Of a stretch of 64,000 bases of DNA, positions 49,521 through 57,023 are shown piece by piece. Every line of letters starts with the position of its first letter. Within the stretch, counting starts at the first letter, position 1. The notes under the pieces are model-generated. The model had not been told where the DNA came from, did not search any database, and worked only from the letters and a program-made list of their open reading frames with translations. This stretch comes from Haloarcula nitratireducens (GTDB lineage: Archaea > Halobacteriota > Halobacteria > Halobacteriales > Haloarculaceae). The DNA lies in the NCBI RefSeq assembly GCF_019599505.1, contig NZ_RKLT01000003.1:186001-250000 (forward strand), given 5' to 3'. A program made the translations under genes and the position numbers.

Positions 49521-51018
49521 AGTTTAATACCTCCATATGCTCATTCATTGACGCCTCTATTTCGTCGCGCTCGGCCTGCAATTCGCGTAACTTTGCCAGT
49601 TCCTCCTCCACGTTAATGTTTTCTTCCGGTTCGGTCGTATCGACGTACAGAGCGATATTGAGGTTGTAATCGTTCTCTCGAATCTCATCAAGCGACACCG
49701 TACGACTCACACGCTCTTCGGTCGCCCACTCTCGGAAGTTCTCGATAATGTGGTCGAGTCCATTCTCGGTGAGTTCGTTCTGATTCGATAACTCCTCGTA
49801 GAATGCCTCATCTGCGGCGTGGATAAACTGCACCTCGCCCTCGCGCTCGGCAGGCTTGTCCGAATTCAACACAAGGACGGCGGAGGGAATTGAGTTGTTT
49901 TGGAACAGGTTTTCCGGAAGCCCGACAATGGTCTCAATCATATCGTTTTCCAGCATCGGCTTTCGATACCGTTGCTCGTGCTTGCGGAACAGCACACCGT
50001 GAGGAATGACGATAGCGGCCTTTCCTCCGGAGTCGTCACCACGCTCGGGGTTCTTCAGTTGCTCCGCCATATGCATAATGAAGGCGTAGTCCCCTCGGTC
50101 AGCACGCGGCAGTTTCTCGTGCCAGTCGAAGCGCCCGTATGGGTCATCTTGGAGGTCGCTCTTGGCCCAGTCTGCCGAGAACGGGAAGTTCGCCAGCACT
50201 CGGTCGAAGCGCTCTAGTTGGTTGTCGTCCTCGGAGGTGAACGCCGGACTGGACAGCGAATCTTCGCGCTCTATCTCTCCGTTCAGCCCATGGATAGAGA
50301 GGTTCATCTTCGCAATCGCCGCGATATCCGGGTTGATTTCCTGTCCGGTGAACGTTAGCTTCGATGGGTCGCCGCCTTGCTCTTCGCGGTAGTAGCGAGC
50401 GGCCTCTATGAGCATCCCTCCAGAGCCGACAGTCGGGTCGTGGAAAGTATGCCCGTCCTCAAACTCGTCTACCAGCCGAACACAGAGACGCACAATGTGG
50501 GGCGGCGTGAAGAATTGACCCCCAGACTTGCCCTCTTCTTCCGCGAAGTGGCGAACGAGGTCCATATACGCCTCTCCGAGCATATCCGGCGGCACGCTGT
50601 CTCGGGAGAGGTCATATTTCGAAAGGTGTTCGACTAGCTTCCCGAGCCGGTCGTCGTCCAGCGCGTCGGCGTCAATGTAGTCAGCTCTGAAAACGCCTTG
50701 TAGTTCGGGATTCGCTTCAGTCAGCTTATCGAACGCCTCGTTGAGTGCTTGGTCTACGTTATCATTGACGGCGCGAATGTCTTCCCAGAGGTAGCCTTCA
50801 GGAACGACAGGCACGTCGTAGAGGTTATCCCTACGAGCGAAGTCCTCGCCGTATTCCTCAATGTTCTGCTCGTACTGCTTCTCAAATTCATCAGAGATAG
50901 ATTTGTAGTACACCAGCGGCAGAATGTATTCCTTGTAGTCGGTCGGGTCAACAGCGTCCCGAATAATGTCAGCACACTTAAAAAGGTGCGACTCTAGGTC
51001 GTTCAGCGAGAGAGGCAT
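49513..51018 (-). CDS. hsdM: Type I restriction-modification N6-adenine methyltransferase
   Basis: This 501-residue methylase has an N-terminal helical domain (LESHLFKCADIIRDAVDPTD), the SAM-binding motif DPTVGSGGMLIEAARYY near residues 193-209 and the catalytic NFPF near 276-279, a variant of NPPY/NPPF. It methylates adenine in the target and supports HsdR cleavage of unmodified DNA. An in-frame ATG at 51045 would add nine residues. It is the first gene of the operon and divergent from the zinc-ribbon gene. Confidence 0.95.
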   Translation of the reverse strand: MPLSLNDLESHLFKCADIIRDAVDPTDYKEYILPLVYYKSISDEFEKQYEQNIEEYGEDFARRDNLYDVPVVPEGYLWEDIRAVNDNVDQALNEAFDKLTEANPELQGVFRADYIDADALDDDRLGKLVEHLSKYDLSRDSVPPDMLGEAYMDLVRHFAEEEGKSGGQFFTPPHIVRLCVRLVDEFEDGHTFHDPTVGSGGMLIEAARYYREEQGGDPSKLTFTGQEINPDIAAIAKMNLSIHGLNGEIEREDSLSSPAFTSEDDNQLERFDRVLANFPFSADWAKSDLQDDPYGRFDWHEKLPRADRGDYAFIMHMAEQLKNPERGDDSGGKAAIVIPHGVLFRKHEQRYRKPMLENDMIETIVGLPENLFQNNSIPSAVLVLNSDKPAEREGEVQFIHAADEAFYEELSNQNELTENGLDHIIENFREWATEERVSRTVSLDEIRENDYNLNIALYVDTTEPEENINVEEELAKLRELQAERDEIEASMNEHMEVLNYE

Positions 51019-51110
51019 ACCCCGACTGTTCCTTGCAATCATCATATGTCCTGCGGTGACAGTCGCCTACTGTATCGCCTGCTCTCGTAATTCGGTTAGG
51101 AAAATACAGA

Positions 51111-51120
51111 ATATTTACAC
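51111..51120 (+). promoter_or_regulatory. TATA-like box for the zinc-ribbon gene
   Basis: ATATTTACAC lies 23-32 bases before the ATG at 51143, the distance for a leaderless transcript, within the divergent region shared with hsdM. Confidence 0.5.
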
Positions 51121-51142
51121 TAGGCTCCGTACAGAGGGTACT

Positions 51143-51490
51143 ATGAAACCACAACCGGGTGACGTTGTGGGGTGTATGGACTGTCAAGCAGACTTTGAAC
51201 TTCCACCTCCCGCTGAGGATATCATCTATATTCCAACCTGCCCAGAATGTGGTTCGGTCGTTGATGGGTACGAGGATGCGGTTGATTTTAGGAAGCGAAA
51301 TTCAGAGGCTCAGGAGGCCTGCAAGACACTCGAAAGAGAACTAGAGGAGATTATCGACCAAACCCAATCTATGCGAAATCGAGTTCCCGAAGGTTCATCA
51401 CTAGAAGCCCTTCGTGAAGCGACTACAAGACTACAGAGTCTTACGGCGTTTGCTACTAATAGAACTGAAGAGCTTACAGATGAAGACTGA
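51143..51490 (+). CDS. Zinc-ribbon and coiled-coil protein divergent from hsdM
   Basis: This 115-residue protein has an N-terminal four-cysteine zinc ribbon (CMDC near residues 11-14; CPEC near 33-36), then a long amphipathic helix (EACKTLERELEEIIDQTQSM) and a second helical segment. I do not recognise the family. It is transcribed away from the restriction operon from a leaderless-type promoter. A regulator or accessory of the operon is conceivable, from position only. Confidence 0.65.
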   Translation: MKPQPGDVVGCMDCQADFELPPPAEDIIYIPTCPECGSVVDGYEDAVDFRKRNSEAQEACKTLERELEEIIDQTQSMRNRVPEGSSLEALREATTRLQSLTAFATNRTEELTDED

Positions 51491-51995
51491 AGGATAGTCC
51501 CTCGAAAGAGACCACCTTCCTGACCTAGTATCTGTCAGCATGGAGGTCGGCAGGTTCCCATCGGTATTGAGGTCGCCCCTCGGCGGGATTACCACAATGC
51601 ATACTTCCATGGATTGGTGAATTTGCTCCATTCGAGCGCTGAATTTTCTGGCGCTTCCGAGGTCTGGGTAACTGGGTCTCGGTCTGGACCATTTCGTCAG
51701 CTGTCGAAGTTTTCAAAATCCCATCTCAGAGGACAGAATGCCGAAAAATCAGGCAAATTGCGCAGAATTTTGTGCGGCGACTTGCGTAGGTACTACCTCT
51801 AGGGGCGGGGTCTAAAAGTCAAAACTCCAATACTAATACATAAACATAATAATTACGATACTATATGCCAGATAGTAGCTTCCGTTGTACAGCGTTTTCA
51901 GGAACTACTCTGTTTTCACTAGTTTAGAAATGCCACTTGAGAAAAGGAATAGCTGTATGTAACATCTGTTAGATGTGATACGTATTTGTAAGCAT

Positions 51996-52126
51996 GGAGG
52001 GCTCTATGCTTCCTAGTTCGCTGGTTCAGTAGATGATTCAGCTAGATGGACCTAGTTCACTAATTCAGTTAGAATAGGTCTATACAATAGATTCGAAACA
52101 TCGAGGGCTCTATGCTTTCAAGTTCG
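51996..52126 (+). repeat. Iteron-like direct repeats
   Basis: Two near-identical 25-base units (GAGGGCTCTATGCTT followed by TCCTAGTTCG or TCAAGTTCG) are about 105 bases apart. Related CTAGTTCGCTGGTTCAGT and CTAGTTCACTAATTCAGT lie between them. They occur in an AT-rich setting and could be a former replication or regulatory site. Confidence 0.5.
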
Positions 52127-52207
52127 TTGATGTAGCTAGAGTTCTAGATACGTAGATAGAACTACTGAGTAAAAAGACTATAAGAAAAACAGCATCAGTA
52201 TCTTCGC

Positions 52208-52381
52208 GTGGGCGCGGGCAGCGCGACCCTGCCGACCAAGAGCCGACAGATTGCAACGGCCTCAGAGGCGACTGTAGCCGTTCGACGGGGTAAACGTAGG
52301 TTTGGTCTTGGACACGTCAGGAATCGCTCAGAAACAATCTGGGACGACATAGAGCGACGATATGACTCACGCCGAGAGTGA
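52208..52381 (+). CDS. Possible small basic protein
   Basis: This 57-codon frame from a GTG contains LPTKSRQIATASEATVAV and ends ETIWDDIERRYDSRRE, a plausible small DNA-associated protein. No promoter or ribosome site is clear, and the frame opposite is also open, so it may be spurious or a remnant. Confidence 0.25.
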   Translation: MGAGSATLPTKSRQIATASEATVAVRRGKRRFGLGHVRNRSETIWDDIERRYDSRRE

Positions 52382-52922
52382 CTTGCCCTCTGCGTGTTCA
52401 GTCGGGATACTGGTGGTCGGTATGGATTCCGCGATTCATCTAGTGCTTCTGAGAGGCGACTGAATCCGTTTGAAGGAGCAGATGGGGGAAACATCATGGA
52501 GGCCCAAAATATCGTTATGAGCCGGACTGAGCCATCTCAGAATCGACGCTGAGTGGCTTTGGGTATAGCTACTCGCTAGTGAGACCGGAGCCAATCAGCA
52601 TGGACGCTCTCGACTGGACGCCGTGATTTGCCACAGTGATAACAGAGACGACATTGGGCCATGAGATGGATGTATCGAGCCGAGAGGATGGTTGGGCCTC
52701 GGAACTCTTTCGAGCCTTTTGAGAAACCTTCCGAGCCACTCACCAGCAAATGTGACTAAGCAAAACGGCTGGTAATGCGGTCGGTCGGGATAAACCTCAA
52801 CGTCCAAGAGACTAGAATCATATCATATCTTAGTTCATATAATAATTATTATCACTTCTCGCCGCTGGCCATCCTGTGAGGAAAACGGGTTCGACAAGCG
52901 CCGCTCCATGCTTCGAAGCTAG

Positions 52923-53075
52923 CCGAGGAAAAATGCAGACTGGAATCCGCTGCTGGACGACTTCTTCCGACGACTCATCGTCTTCCCAGAAGAGTTACCG
53001 GGTTTGCTCCGAAGCTTGCCACCCTTGGGAGACGACCGAATCTTGTGGGAATGGGAAGAGGAGCCACGGTCGTAG
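52923..53075 (+). pseudogene. Remnant coding frame (truncated at the 5' end)
   Basis: A stop-free stretch of 50 codons without a start reads NPLLDDFFRRLIVFPEELPG and later ILWEWEEEPRS. Its protein-like composition and abrupt stop directly upstream suggest the C-terminal piece of a decayed gene. The family is not recognised. Confidence 0.35.
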
Positions 53076-53396
53076 TTGAGCAGGTCGCTGGTATCGGTCG
53101 TAGAGGAGCCGATACTCGGCTGGCGTGGCTGGACTTCTCCGGCTCGGTCAACGAGTCGAGCTTAGAAATAGCCGCCCTTGTCTACCAACTGAACCTCAAG
53201 CGTATCTCCGATTTCCCCAGCAGGGACGTGGATAGTCTTTGAGTTCAGGAGACGAACTCAGGTCAATAACTATGGATTGTTCGTCGAATCCGTACGTGGA
53301 TAGTGGTCTAAGCAGTAGTTTCGAGTGCCGATGAGAACATTTATTTAATTATGATTTGAACCCAGAGTTAGCGATTTGGTGTGGCGTTGAGAAAGG

Positions 53397-53615
53397 ATGT
53401 TTGAGAAACAGACACTCACTATTGTCGGCGTTGTGGCAACTGGGGCTGGGGTGGTTTTAACGATGTTAAGTAAGATGGTCAATTTATTTTCAAACGATAT
53501 GTCTACAATGGGAGCTGTAGTCCTTGCCGGAATGGGCGGTTTTCTTATTTCGACTTTAATTCTAACTATTGATAATAGAATTAAAATGAAGAAGATAATG
53601 GAGGGAGAGAAATGA
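53397..53615 (+). CDS. Small two-helix membrane protein
   Basis: This 72-residue protein has two hydrophobic helices (about residues 8-28 and 42-60) and a lysine-rich C-terminus (NRIKMKKIMEGEK). The AT-rich composition differs sharply from chromosomal genes, consistent with element cargo. It overlaps the next small gene by four bases (ATGA), so the pair is probably co-translated. Family and function unknown; a virus- or plasmid-type membrane protein is likely. Confidence 0.6.
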   Translation: MFEKQTLTIVGVVATGAGVVLTMLSKMVNLFSNDMSTMGAVVLAGMGGFLISTLILTIDNRIKMKKIMEGEK

Positions 53616-53806
53616 ATCCCGATGGACTTGTTGATGCCTTTGTCTCAACAATTATGCTCGGAGTGTTGCTTGTCGTCGCTGTCTATCTTCTCAACCCGGA
53701 TATTGGAAAGGTATTAATAGATATTCTTCCAGGATTTATTGAGTTGATAATATATACTATTATTATAATTGTATTAGTGTCAATGATTTCTCAGATGTTT
53801 GAGTAG
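53612..53806 (+). CDS. Small two-helix membrane protein, coupled to its neighbour
   Basis: This 64-residue protein has two hydrophobic helices (about residues 9-29 and 38-60, the latter Ile-rich) separated by a short loop NPDIGKVLIDILPG. It starts within the stop of the preceding gene. Its composition and pairing resemble small membrane protein pairs of archaeal viruses, but no family is recognised. Confidence 0.6.
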   Translation: MNPDGLVDAFVSTIMLGVLLVVAVYLLNPDIGKVLIDILPGFIELIIYTIIIIVLVSMISQMFE

Positions 53807-53936
53807 AGACTCAGTTTGTGAGGTGGTGAGTCATGTGATATGGAGTGTTGGCAAAGTACAGGTCGTCGGACTAATCAGGTTACCACCCAATAGTAGGTTG
53901 GATGCAAAGGGATAACGGGGCATACCCACTCTGAGC

Positions 53937-54488
53937 TCAGCACGACCGCTGTAACAATTATAAATATATAAATTACGCCAATTTCATTCTTATCATACAG
54001 TGGTTCAAGCCAAAATAAGATACAGTGCCGCTGGTGGTATTGTATTAATAGCTGTTCTTATTGGGGTCTTAGCAGATGTTATTAGTCCGAATGAAGGGCT
54101 TGCAATAGGTCTGCTAATTGGATTTGTTGGGATTGTATTTTCACAGATGCTTAATCTCATGGTGGTAGGAATTAGCGAATGGCGGTTAAGAACGATAGGG
54201 GGCGCTGTAATCGGATTGGTTGCTGCAATCGGGCTTCCAGCAATTATACTGGCTATCTTGGGGCTTCTTAATTTAGAACCGGGTAATACTCTTGGTCGAA
54301 CGTACTTTGTAACAATTGTTTCTAGCGGAGTGAGCTCTATTATTAGCTTAGATAATAATATGTAATTTAGGCTGGAGAACATCATAGCAAAGAGACTGGA
54401 CTTGATATAACCTATAGTAATGGACGGCTTCGCTATCTATGTTCCCAAGTTGATACGCGAGATTCCACATTATTCAGCACGACCACTG
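53937..54488 (+). repeat. 15-base repeat flanking the 54.0 kb membrane protein gene
   Basis: TCAGCACGACCGCTG at 53937-53951 and TCAGCACGACCACTG at 54474-54488 are direct copies with one difference, on either side of the gene at 54000-54365. Each is followed closely by an AT-rich run. Confidence 0.5.
54000..54365 (+). CDS. Four-helix membrane protein of the element
   Basis: This 121-residue protein from a GTG start is almost entirely hydrophobic, with four helices near residues 9-28, 32-55, 66-88 and 97-115. A TATA-like ATAAATATATAAATTA lies about 30-45 bases upstream. Flanked by near-identical 15-base repeats. Its role is unknown; codon use is AT-rich like the other small element genes. Confidence 0.6.
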   Translation: MVQAKIRYSAAGGIVLIAVLIGVLADVISPNEGLAIGLLIGFVGIVFSQMLNLMVVGISEWRLRTIGGAVIGLVAAIGLPAIILAILGLLNLEPGNTLGRTYFVTIVSSGVSSIISLDNNM

Positions 54489-54609
54489 AAACTTATTGCC
54501 GGTAAAGGCTATCAATAGGACCAGAAATAATAGAGACGCTAGGTCAACCCCACCTCGCTTCAATGCTTTTCAACTAACGCTAAATGAATGCTAGTGTGTA
54601 CTTGTTCGG

Positions 54610-54873
54610 TTAGAAATCGAGGAGCCCCCTTCTCAGTAGTCTTCTCGCTTCCAGAGCGTCTTCAGGTAGTTCGTCGTGGATGATTTCTAACTCTCGCTGA
54701 CTGAAGCTGAACTCGTCTTTTGCTGGTTCCGTGGGCGTCCTCCAGACGGTCTCGGCAAGCACCCGATTCTCAAGCTCGCGCTGCTGCTCTCGGTCGTCTG
54801 TCTCTCGGTACTGTCGGATGTACTCAGCAAGCTGTTCGGTGTCGATTTCGACGTTGGTGGTGTTGTCGGTCAT
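54610..54873 (-). CDS. Small acidic protein downstream of the integrase
   Basis: This 87-residue helical, strongly charged protein (DTEQLAEYIRQYRETDDREQ; ELPEDALEARRLLRRGLLDF) starts three bases after the integrase stop, so it is in the same operon. It has no cysteine cluster or classical helix-turn-helix that I can see. An integrase accessory or excision-direction factor is a reasonable guess from position and size. Confidence 0.65.
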   Translation of the reverse strand: MTDNTTNVEIDTEQLAEYIRQYRETDDREQQRELENRVLAETVWRTPTEPAKDEFSFSQRELEIIHDELPEDALEARRLLRRGLLDF

Positions 54874-54876
54874 GGT

Positions 54877-55986
54877 TTACCCCATCTTGTCGAGTGCGTC
54901 TCGACGCTCTTCTACGGGAACCTGGTCGTAGCGCATCGTCGTCGTCTCTGACTTGTGGCGGAGTTGGGCCTGCGCTGCTGCTAGCCCCTCTTCTCGGGTC
55001 ATATAGGTACCAACAGAGTGGCGAATCATGTACCACGAGATTTTCCGATTTTGCGCGTCTATGCCTGCAATCTCGAAGAGTCGCTTGAGGACGTGACGAA
55101 GAGCAGAGGTTCCGTAGGGATTCCCCTCGCGCGTCAGCCAGAGTTCGTCACGGCCTTCGTAGACCTCGTAGCGCTCTCGTTCGGTCAACCAAGCATTGAG
55201 CGCGTTTGCTGTTTCTTCGCGAATACTGACCGTCCAGTTGCCGACGTTCTTGCTGCTCTCTTCCTTTGGGATACGAAGCAGTGCGTTCTCAGCATCGACC
55301 CACGAGACGGTGGCTCGCTCGACCTCGACGGGACGAAGCCCGGCGTCCAAGGATGCCCACACGAGGCTGGGGAACTTCCAGCTATTCGCTTTCTCCCAGT
55401 CCTCTGGTGTGACCTCGGCCTTCGGTTTCGAGAAGCGCTGTGCCAGGTAGCTCTTCCACTTCTCCCGCTCAGTCGAAGTGAGACCACTGTAGCCAGGAAT
55501 TGAGCCGTACTCAAGTGCTGCTTCTCGGGTTTGTCGCCGTTCTTCTTTCACCAAGAAGTCGCGCGGTTCAGTGCTGGCTGACGGCTCGGTGAAGGTGATG
55601 CTCGGCTCCCACGTTTCACCTCCTCGCTCGTGAGCTTTCCATTTGAATAGCCGCTTGATTGCACTCTGGGTGTTGTTCCGCGAGTAGTCACCCTCGTCCT
55701 TGCGCGCGAGATGCCGCATATAGGCATCGGCGTCTCCGTGGTCAATGTCAGTCGTGAAGCTCTCCCGCTCGTCCCAGACCCAGCGGTAGAACAGGTCAAG
55801 CCGCTGAGCGGTGTTGAGAACGGTGCGCTGTGCATATCCGTCTGCTTTTTCCGGGTGCTTGCCAAACACCAGCAGCCACTCTATCAGGTCTCGACGGTGT
55901 TCTCGGTAGGTCATCTGCTGGCGTTCGTCGAGTCTCGCGCGCGCAGGTTCGGGTACGAGGGGAATGCCTTGGTATTCTTCAGGCAT
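54877..55986 (-). CDS. Tyrosine recombinase/integrase
   Basis: This 369-residue XerC/D-type integrase has an N-terminal SAM-like core-binding domain (about residues 20-120). Its catalytic domain shows arginine I in AGLRPVEVERA near 223 and box II as YMIRHSVGTYM, where the usual first histidine of HxxR is tyrosine. RHKSETTTMRYDQV carries the second His/Lys and the nucleophile Tyr near residue 352. It lies beside the intact tRNA-Arg, the expected place for the element's own integrase. Confidence 0.92.
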   Translation of the reverse strand: MPEEYQGIPLVPEPARARLDERQQMTYREHRRDLIEWLLVFGKHPEKADGYAQRTVLNTAQRLDLFYRWVWDERESFTTDIDHGDADAYMRHLARKDEGDYSRNNTQSAIKRLFKWKAHERGGETWEPSITFTEPSASTEPRDFLVKEERRQTREAALEYGSIPGYSGLTSTEREKWKSYLAQRFSKPKAEVTPEDWEKANSWKFPSLVWASLDAGLRPVEVERATVSWVDAENALLRIPKEESSKNVGNWTVSIREETANALNAWLTERERYEVYEGRDELWLTREGNPYGTSALRHVLKRLFEIAGIDAQNRKISWYMIRHSVGTYMTREEGLAAAQAQLRHKSETTTMRYDQVPVEERRDALDKMG

Positions 55987-56170
55987 CGTGGTCCCTCCCG
56001 GCAGGTTCGAAGCGCCGCGCTCTATGCTTTTCAGTGAGCTTGGTCTGACACGTTGGCCGAATCGCCAGACGGCGGTCGATTGGCCTGTTGTGCGTGGTCG
56101 GCTTGGCTATAGGCGTCATGTTTTTGTGCCCTGCCAAAGCCAGCAGCTTGCCGTTAGAAGGTCTGAGAAA

Positions 56171-56243
56171 CGTCCGGACGGAGATTTGAACTCCGGTCCC
56201 TGGCTCCGCAAGCCAAGAGGATAGTCCACTACCCTATCCGGAC
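56171..56243 (-). tRNA. tRNA-Arg (GCG anticodon), right end of the element
   Basis: On the minus strand the acceptor GTCCGGA pairs with TCCGGAC. The anticodon stem TTGGC/GCCAG encloses TTGCGGA with anticodon GCG, and the T-arm has GTTCAAATC. The discriminator is G. Its 3' 59 bases are supplied by the element and duplicated at 43324-43382, so the integration left a complete tRNA. Confidence 0.95.
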
Positions 56244-56377
56244 TCATATTGACGGAGGGTGGTCGGTATGAAAAGGGTGACGGTTCGCCCCCCGCCACGC
56301 GACGGGAGCGCACACCACGCTCAAAGGCCGATTTGAACCAACGCAAGACCAATTCTTTATCCGAGAGATAAGCACGT

Positions 56378-56863
56378 ATGGAGCGAAGAGCCCTCCTCAG
56401 TGGAATCGGAACGACCGCCGTGGCCGCACTCGCCGGATGCGCGTCGAACGCGAACCCCGGCGACGGCGGTACTCCGACCGATACACCCACGGACACGCCC
56501 GACCCAGAGCCACGTATGACCGACTCGACGTTCACCGTCACCGACGTTAGCTCTGGAACGCAGAGAGACGAGGCGAGCGTCGCCTTCGACGGCGATACGG
56601 TAACTGTCGAGGGGACGATCTGGGGAGCCAACGGCTGCAAGACCGGGGAACTACTCAGCGCCGACTACGACGCCGAGGCCGGCGAACTGACCGTCGTCGT
56701 CGGCACGAAAGACCGGGAGGACGCCGGAGGCGGATGTACGCAGGCCATCGTCGAAGTCCGGTATCGCGCGACGGCCACTTTCGAAGGCGGCCTGCCCGAT
56801 GCCGTCGTCGTCACGCACGACCACGGCGACGGCGGCAAGGAAGTGACGACAGTCACGCAGTAG
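56378..56863 (+). CDS. Tat-exported lipoprotein
   Basis: This 161-residue protein starts MERRALLSGIGTTAVAALAG with a twin-arginine motif and a lipobox ending at Cys21. A Thr/Pro/Asp-rich linker and a small beta-rich domain with two further cysteines (NGCKTGE; GGGCTQA) follow, probably disulfide-bonded. It should be lipid-anchored outside the cell. No known family is recognised. It lies just outside the integrated element. Confidence 0.8.
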   Translation: MERRALLSGIGTTAVAALAGCASNANPGDGGTPTDTPTDTPDPEPRMTDSTFTVTDVSSGTQRDEASVAFDGDTVTVEGTIWGANGCKTGELLSADYDAEAGELTVVVGTKDREDAGGGCTQAIVEVRYRATATFEGGLPDAVVVTHDHGDGGKEVTTVTQ

Positions 56864-56987
56864 CTGTCGAGAACCCCGATCGGTCCCCGCTCCGAGACTT
56901 TATATTCGGTAGCGACGCCACCGATAGCTATGCCGACCGTAGCGACGAAACCACCAGACGGCAGCGGCCCACTCGACCAACGACAAC

Positions 56988-56995
56988 GCTTAAGC
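56988..56995 (+). promoter_or_regulatory. TATA-like box of rpa
   Basis: GCTTAAGC lies 29-36 bases before the ATG of the replication protein A gene, sharing the CTTAAG core seen before rps12 and the histone gene. Confidence 0.45.
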
Positions 56996-57023
56996 GCGCC
57001 CCATCCCTGCGTCCCATAGATAG

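Larger units (their letters stand above)
51491..53396. other. 1.9 kb decayed stretch with short repeats, no confident gene
   Basis: The stretch is AT-rich with frequent stops. A 25-base imperfect direct repeat (GAGGGCTCTATGCTT core) sits at 51996-52020 and 52102-52126, with CTAGTTC..TTCAGT-type motifs between (about 52013-52075), which looks iteron-like. Several short frames have protein-like composition (52208-52381 plus; about 52579-52760 minus with CRLCYHC; 52923-53075 plus; 53163-53258 minus, TRAM-like) but none is convincing as a whole gene. It is probably the remains of plasmid or viral genes. Confidence 0.5.
43324..56230. mobile_element. Integrative element in tRNA-Arg(GCG), about 12.9 kb
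   Basis: The ends are an exact 59-bp direct repeat of the tRNA-Arg 3' portion (43324-43382 and 56172-56230). The right copy is part of the intact tRNA; the left is a truncated fragment joined to the native tRNA downstream tail. A tyrosine integrase lies just inside the right end. Base composition is clearly more AT-rich than the flanks in much of the interior. Cargo includes a type I restriction-modification operon and several small membrane proteins. No replication, capsid or conjugation genes are recognisable. Confidence 0.88.

Noticed and set aside
51996..52126. CRISPR-like array
   Set aside because: Only two imperfect copies with related sequence between them, no regular spacers and no cas genes anywhere in the window.
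52195..52497. Minus-strand 100-codon frame in the decayed part of the element
   Set aside because: Ser/Arg/Pro-rich composition without motif; a shorter plus-strand frame at the same place looks more protein-like, and neither is convincing.
43383..56170. Insertion sequence or transposase inside the element
   Set aside because: No transposase motif or terminal inverted repeats with target duplications were found; mobility is explained by the tyrosine integrase.
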